This document shows, piece by piece, positions 34,619 through 34,745 of a stretch of DNA of 34,745 bases. The number at the start of each line of letters is the position of its first letter. The first letter of the stretch is position 1. Position numbers and translations under genes: made by a program. This DNA comes from Candidatus Paraburkholderia schumanniana (GTDB lineage: Bacteria; Pseudomonadota; Gammaproteobacteria; Burkholderiales; Burkholderiaceae): positions 1 to 34,745 of the forward strand of contig LFJH01000009.1 of the NCBI GenBank assembly GCA_001189335.2, given 5' to 3'. The notes under the pieces are model-generated. The model did no database searches. It was given only the letters and a program-made list of their open reading frames with translations, and had not been told where the DNA came from.

Positions 34619-34745
34619 GGAACCTCTGCCAAACTCCCGATCCTGGCACCTGATTGGACTATCCTGGAAAGAAGAGAAATTCAAGGACATCTTTGATGAC
34701 ACAACTTGGTCTTGGTCTGGATCTTTCAACGAAACGTACTCGCAA
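34619..34745 (+). mobile_element. IS5-family insertion sequence, left end
   Basis: GGAACCTCTG at 34619 resembles the terminal inverted repeat of IS5-family elements. It is preceded by CTAA (34615-34618), which fits the YTAR target preference of the family, although 2-3 bp duplications are also possible. The transposase starts at 34696. The element continues beyond the window. Confidence 0.8.
34696..34745 (+). CDS. IS5-family transposase, N-terminal fragment (3' end outside window)
   Basis: ATG 34696 reads MTQLGLGLDLSTKRTR to the window edge. This N-terminus is typical of IS5-family transposases, which are DDE enzymes. AAGGA lies about 9 nt upstream. Too little is visible to judge intactness. 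The strand is the same as the interrupted opgC. Confidence 0.8.
   Translation, partial: MTQLGLGLDLSTKRTR

Noticed and set aside
1-34745. CRISPR arrays, tRNA or rRNA genes, prophage modules
   Set aside because: No spaced direct repeats, cloverleaf-like sequences, rRNA signatures or phage genes were seen on either strand.

Overview
The window is GC-rich DNA from a Burkholderiaceae bacterium (Burkholderia sensu lato; Caballeronia or Paraburkholderia is my best guess). The evidence is a CeoAB-OpcM/BpeEF-OprC type efflux operon with an llpE-like gene, the cbtB-cbtA pair and the layout of the cobalamin genes. Genus is an inference, since no rRNA or tRNA is present.

Layout. (1) 1-11 kb: an IS256-family remnant abuts a 5'-truncated llpE, followed by a broken RND efflux operon (adaptor, pump, outer-membrane factor). 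Then come a small Cys-rich ORF, an intact ppk2, a broken ornithine cyclodeaminase/pyrroline-2-carboxylate reductase gene, a small gene behind a sigma-54-like promoter, an ABM-fold monooxygenase and a broken DUF1428 gene. (2) 10.9-31.8 kb: an intact cobalamin block. It has a histidine phosphatase, cbtB-cbtA, cobO-cobB-DUF1289, cobE, cobW-cobN-chlI/chlD, cobG-cobH-cobI-(cbiG-cobJ), and cobL-cbiD-cobK-cobM-DUF4186. Three cobalamin riboswitches precede cbtB, cobW and cobG. (3) 31.8-34.7 kb: an FkbM-type methyltransferase with a coiled-coil tail, a broken terC, and opgC cut by an IS5-family element.

Function. The cob genes encode most of a late-cobalt-insertion (aerobic-type) route from precorrin-2 to adenosylated cobyrinate a,c-diamide: CobI, CobG, CobJ, CobM, CobK, CobL, CobH, CobB, CobN with ChlI/ChlD, and CobO. 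CbtA/B and CobW are likely cobalt uptake and handling proteins. CobF (C-1 methylation) is not in the window, but a CbiD homologue is.

The most interesting signal is at the chlI/chlD junction (22301-22375). An A7 slippery run in the right phase lies just before the chlI stop codon. A Shine-Dalgarno-like GAGG lies 11 nt upstream and a 9-bp stem-loop starts 7 nt downstream. The following VWA-domain frame has no ATG of its own. This predicts -1 programmed frameshifting that makes both the small (335 aa) and medium (561 aa) cobalt-chelatase subunits from one gene.

A second signal is asymmetric decay. The flanks carry frameshifts, a nonsense codon, IS insertions and several perfect short tandem duplications (4, 4, 4, 10 and 14 bp), while about 20 kb of cobalamin genes carries none. 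This resembles a host-restricted, eroding genome that still selects for B12 synthesis; that reading is an inference.
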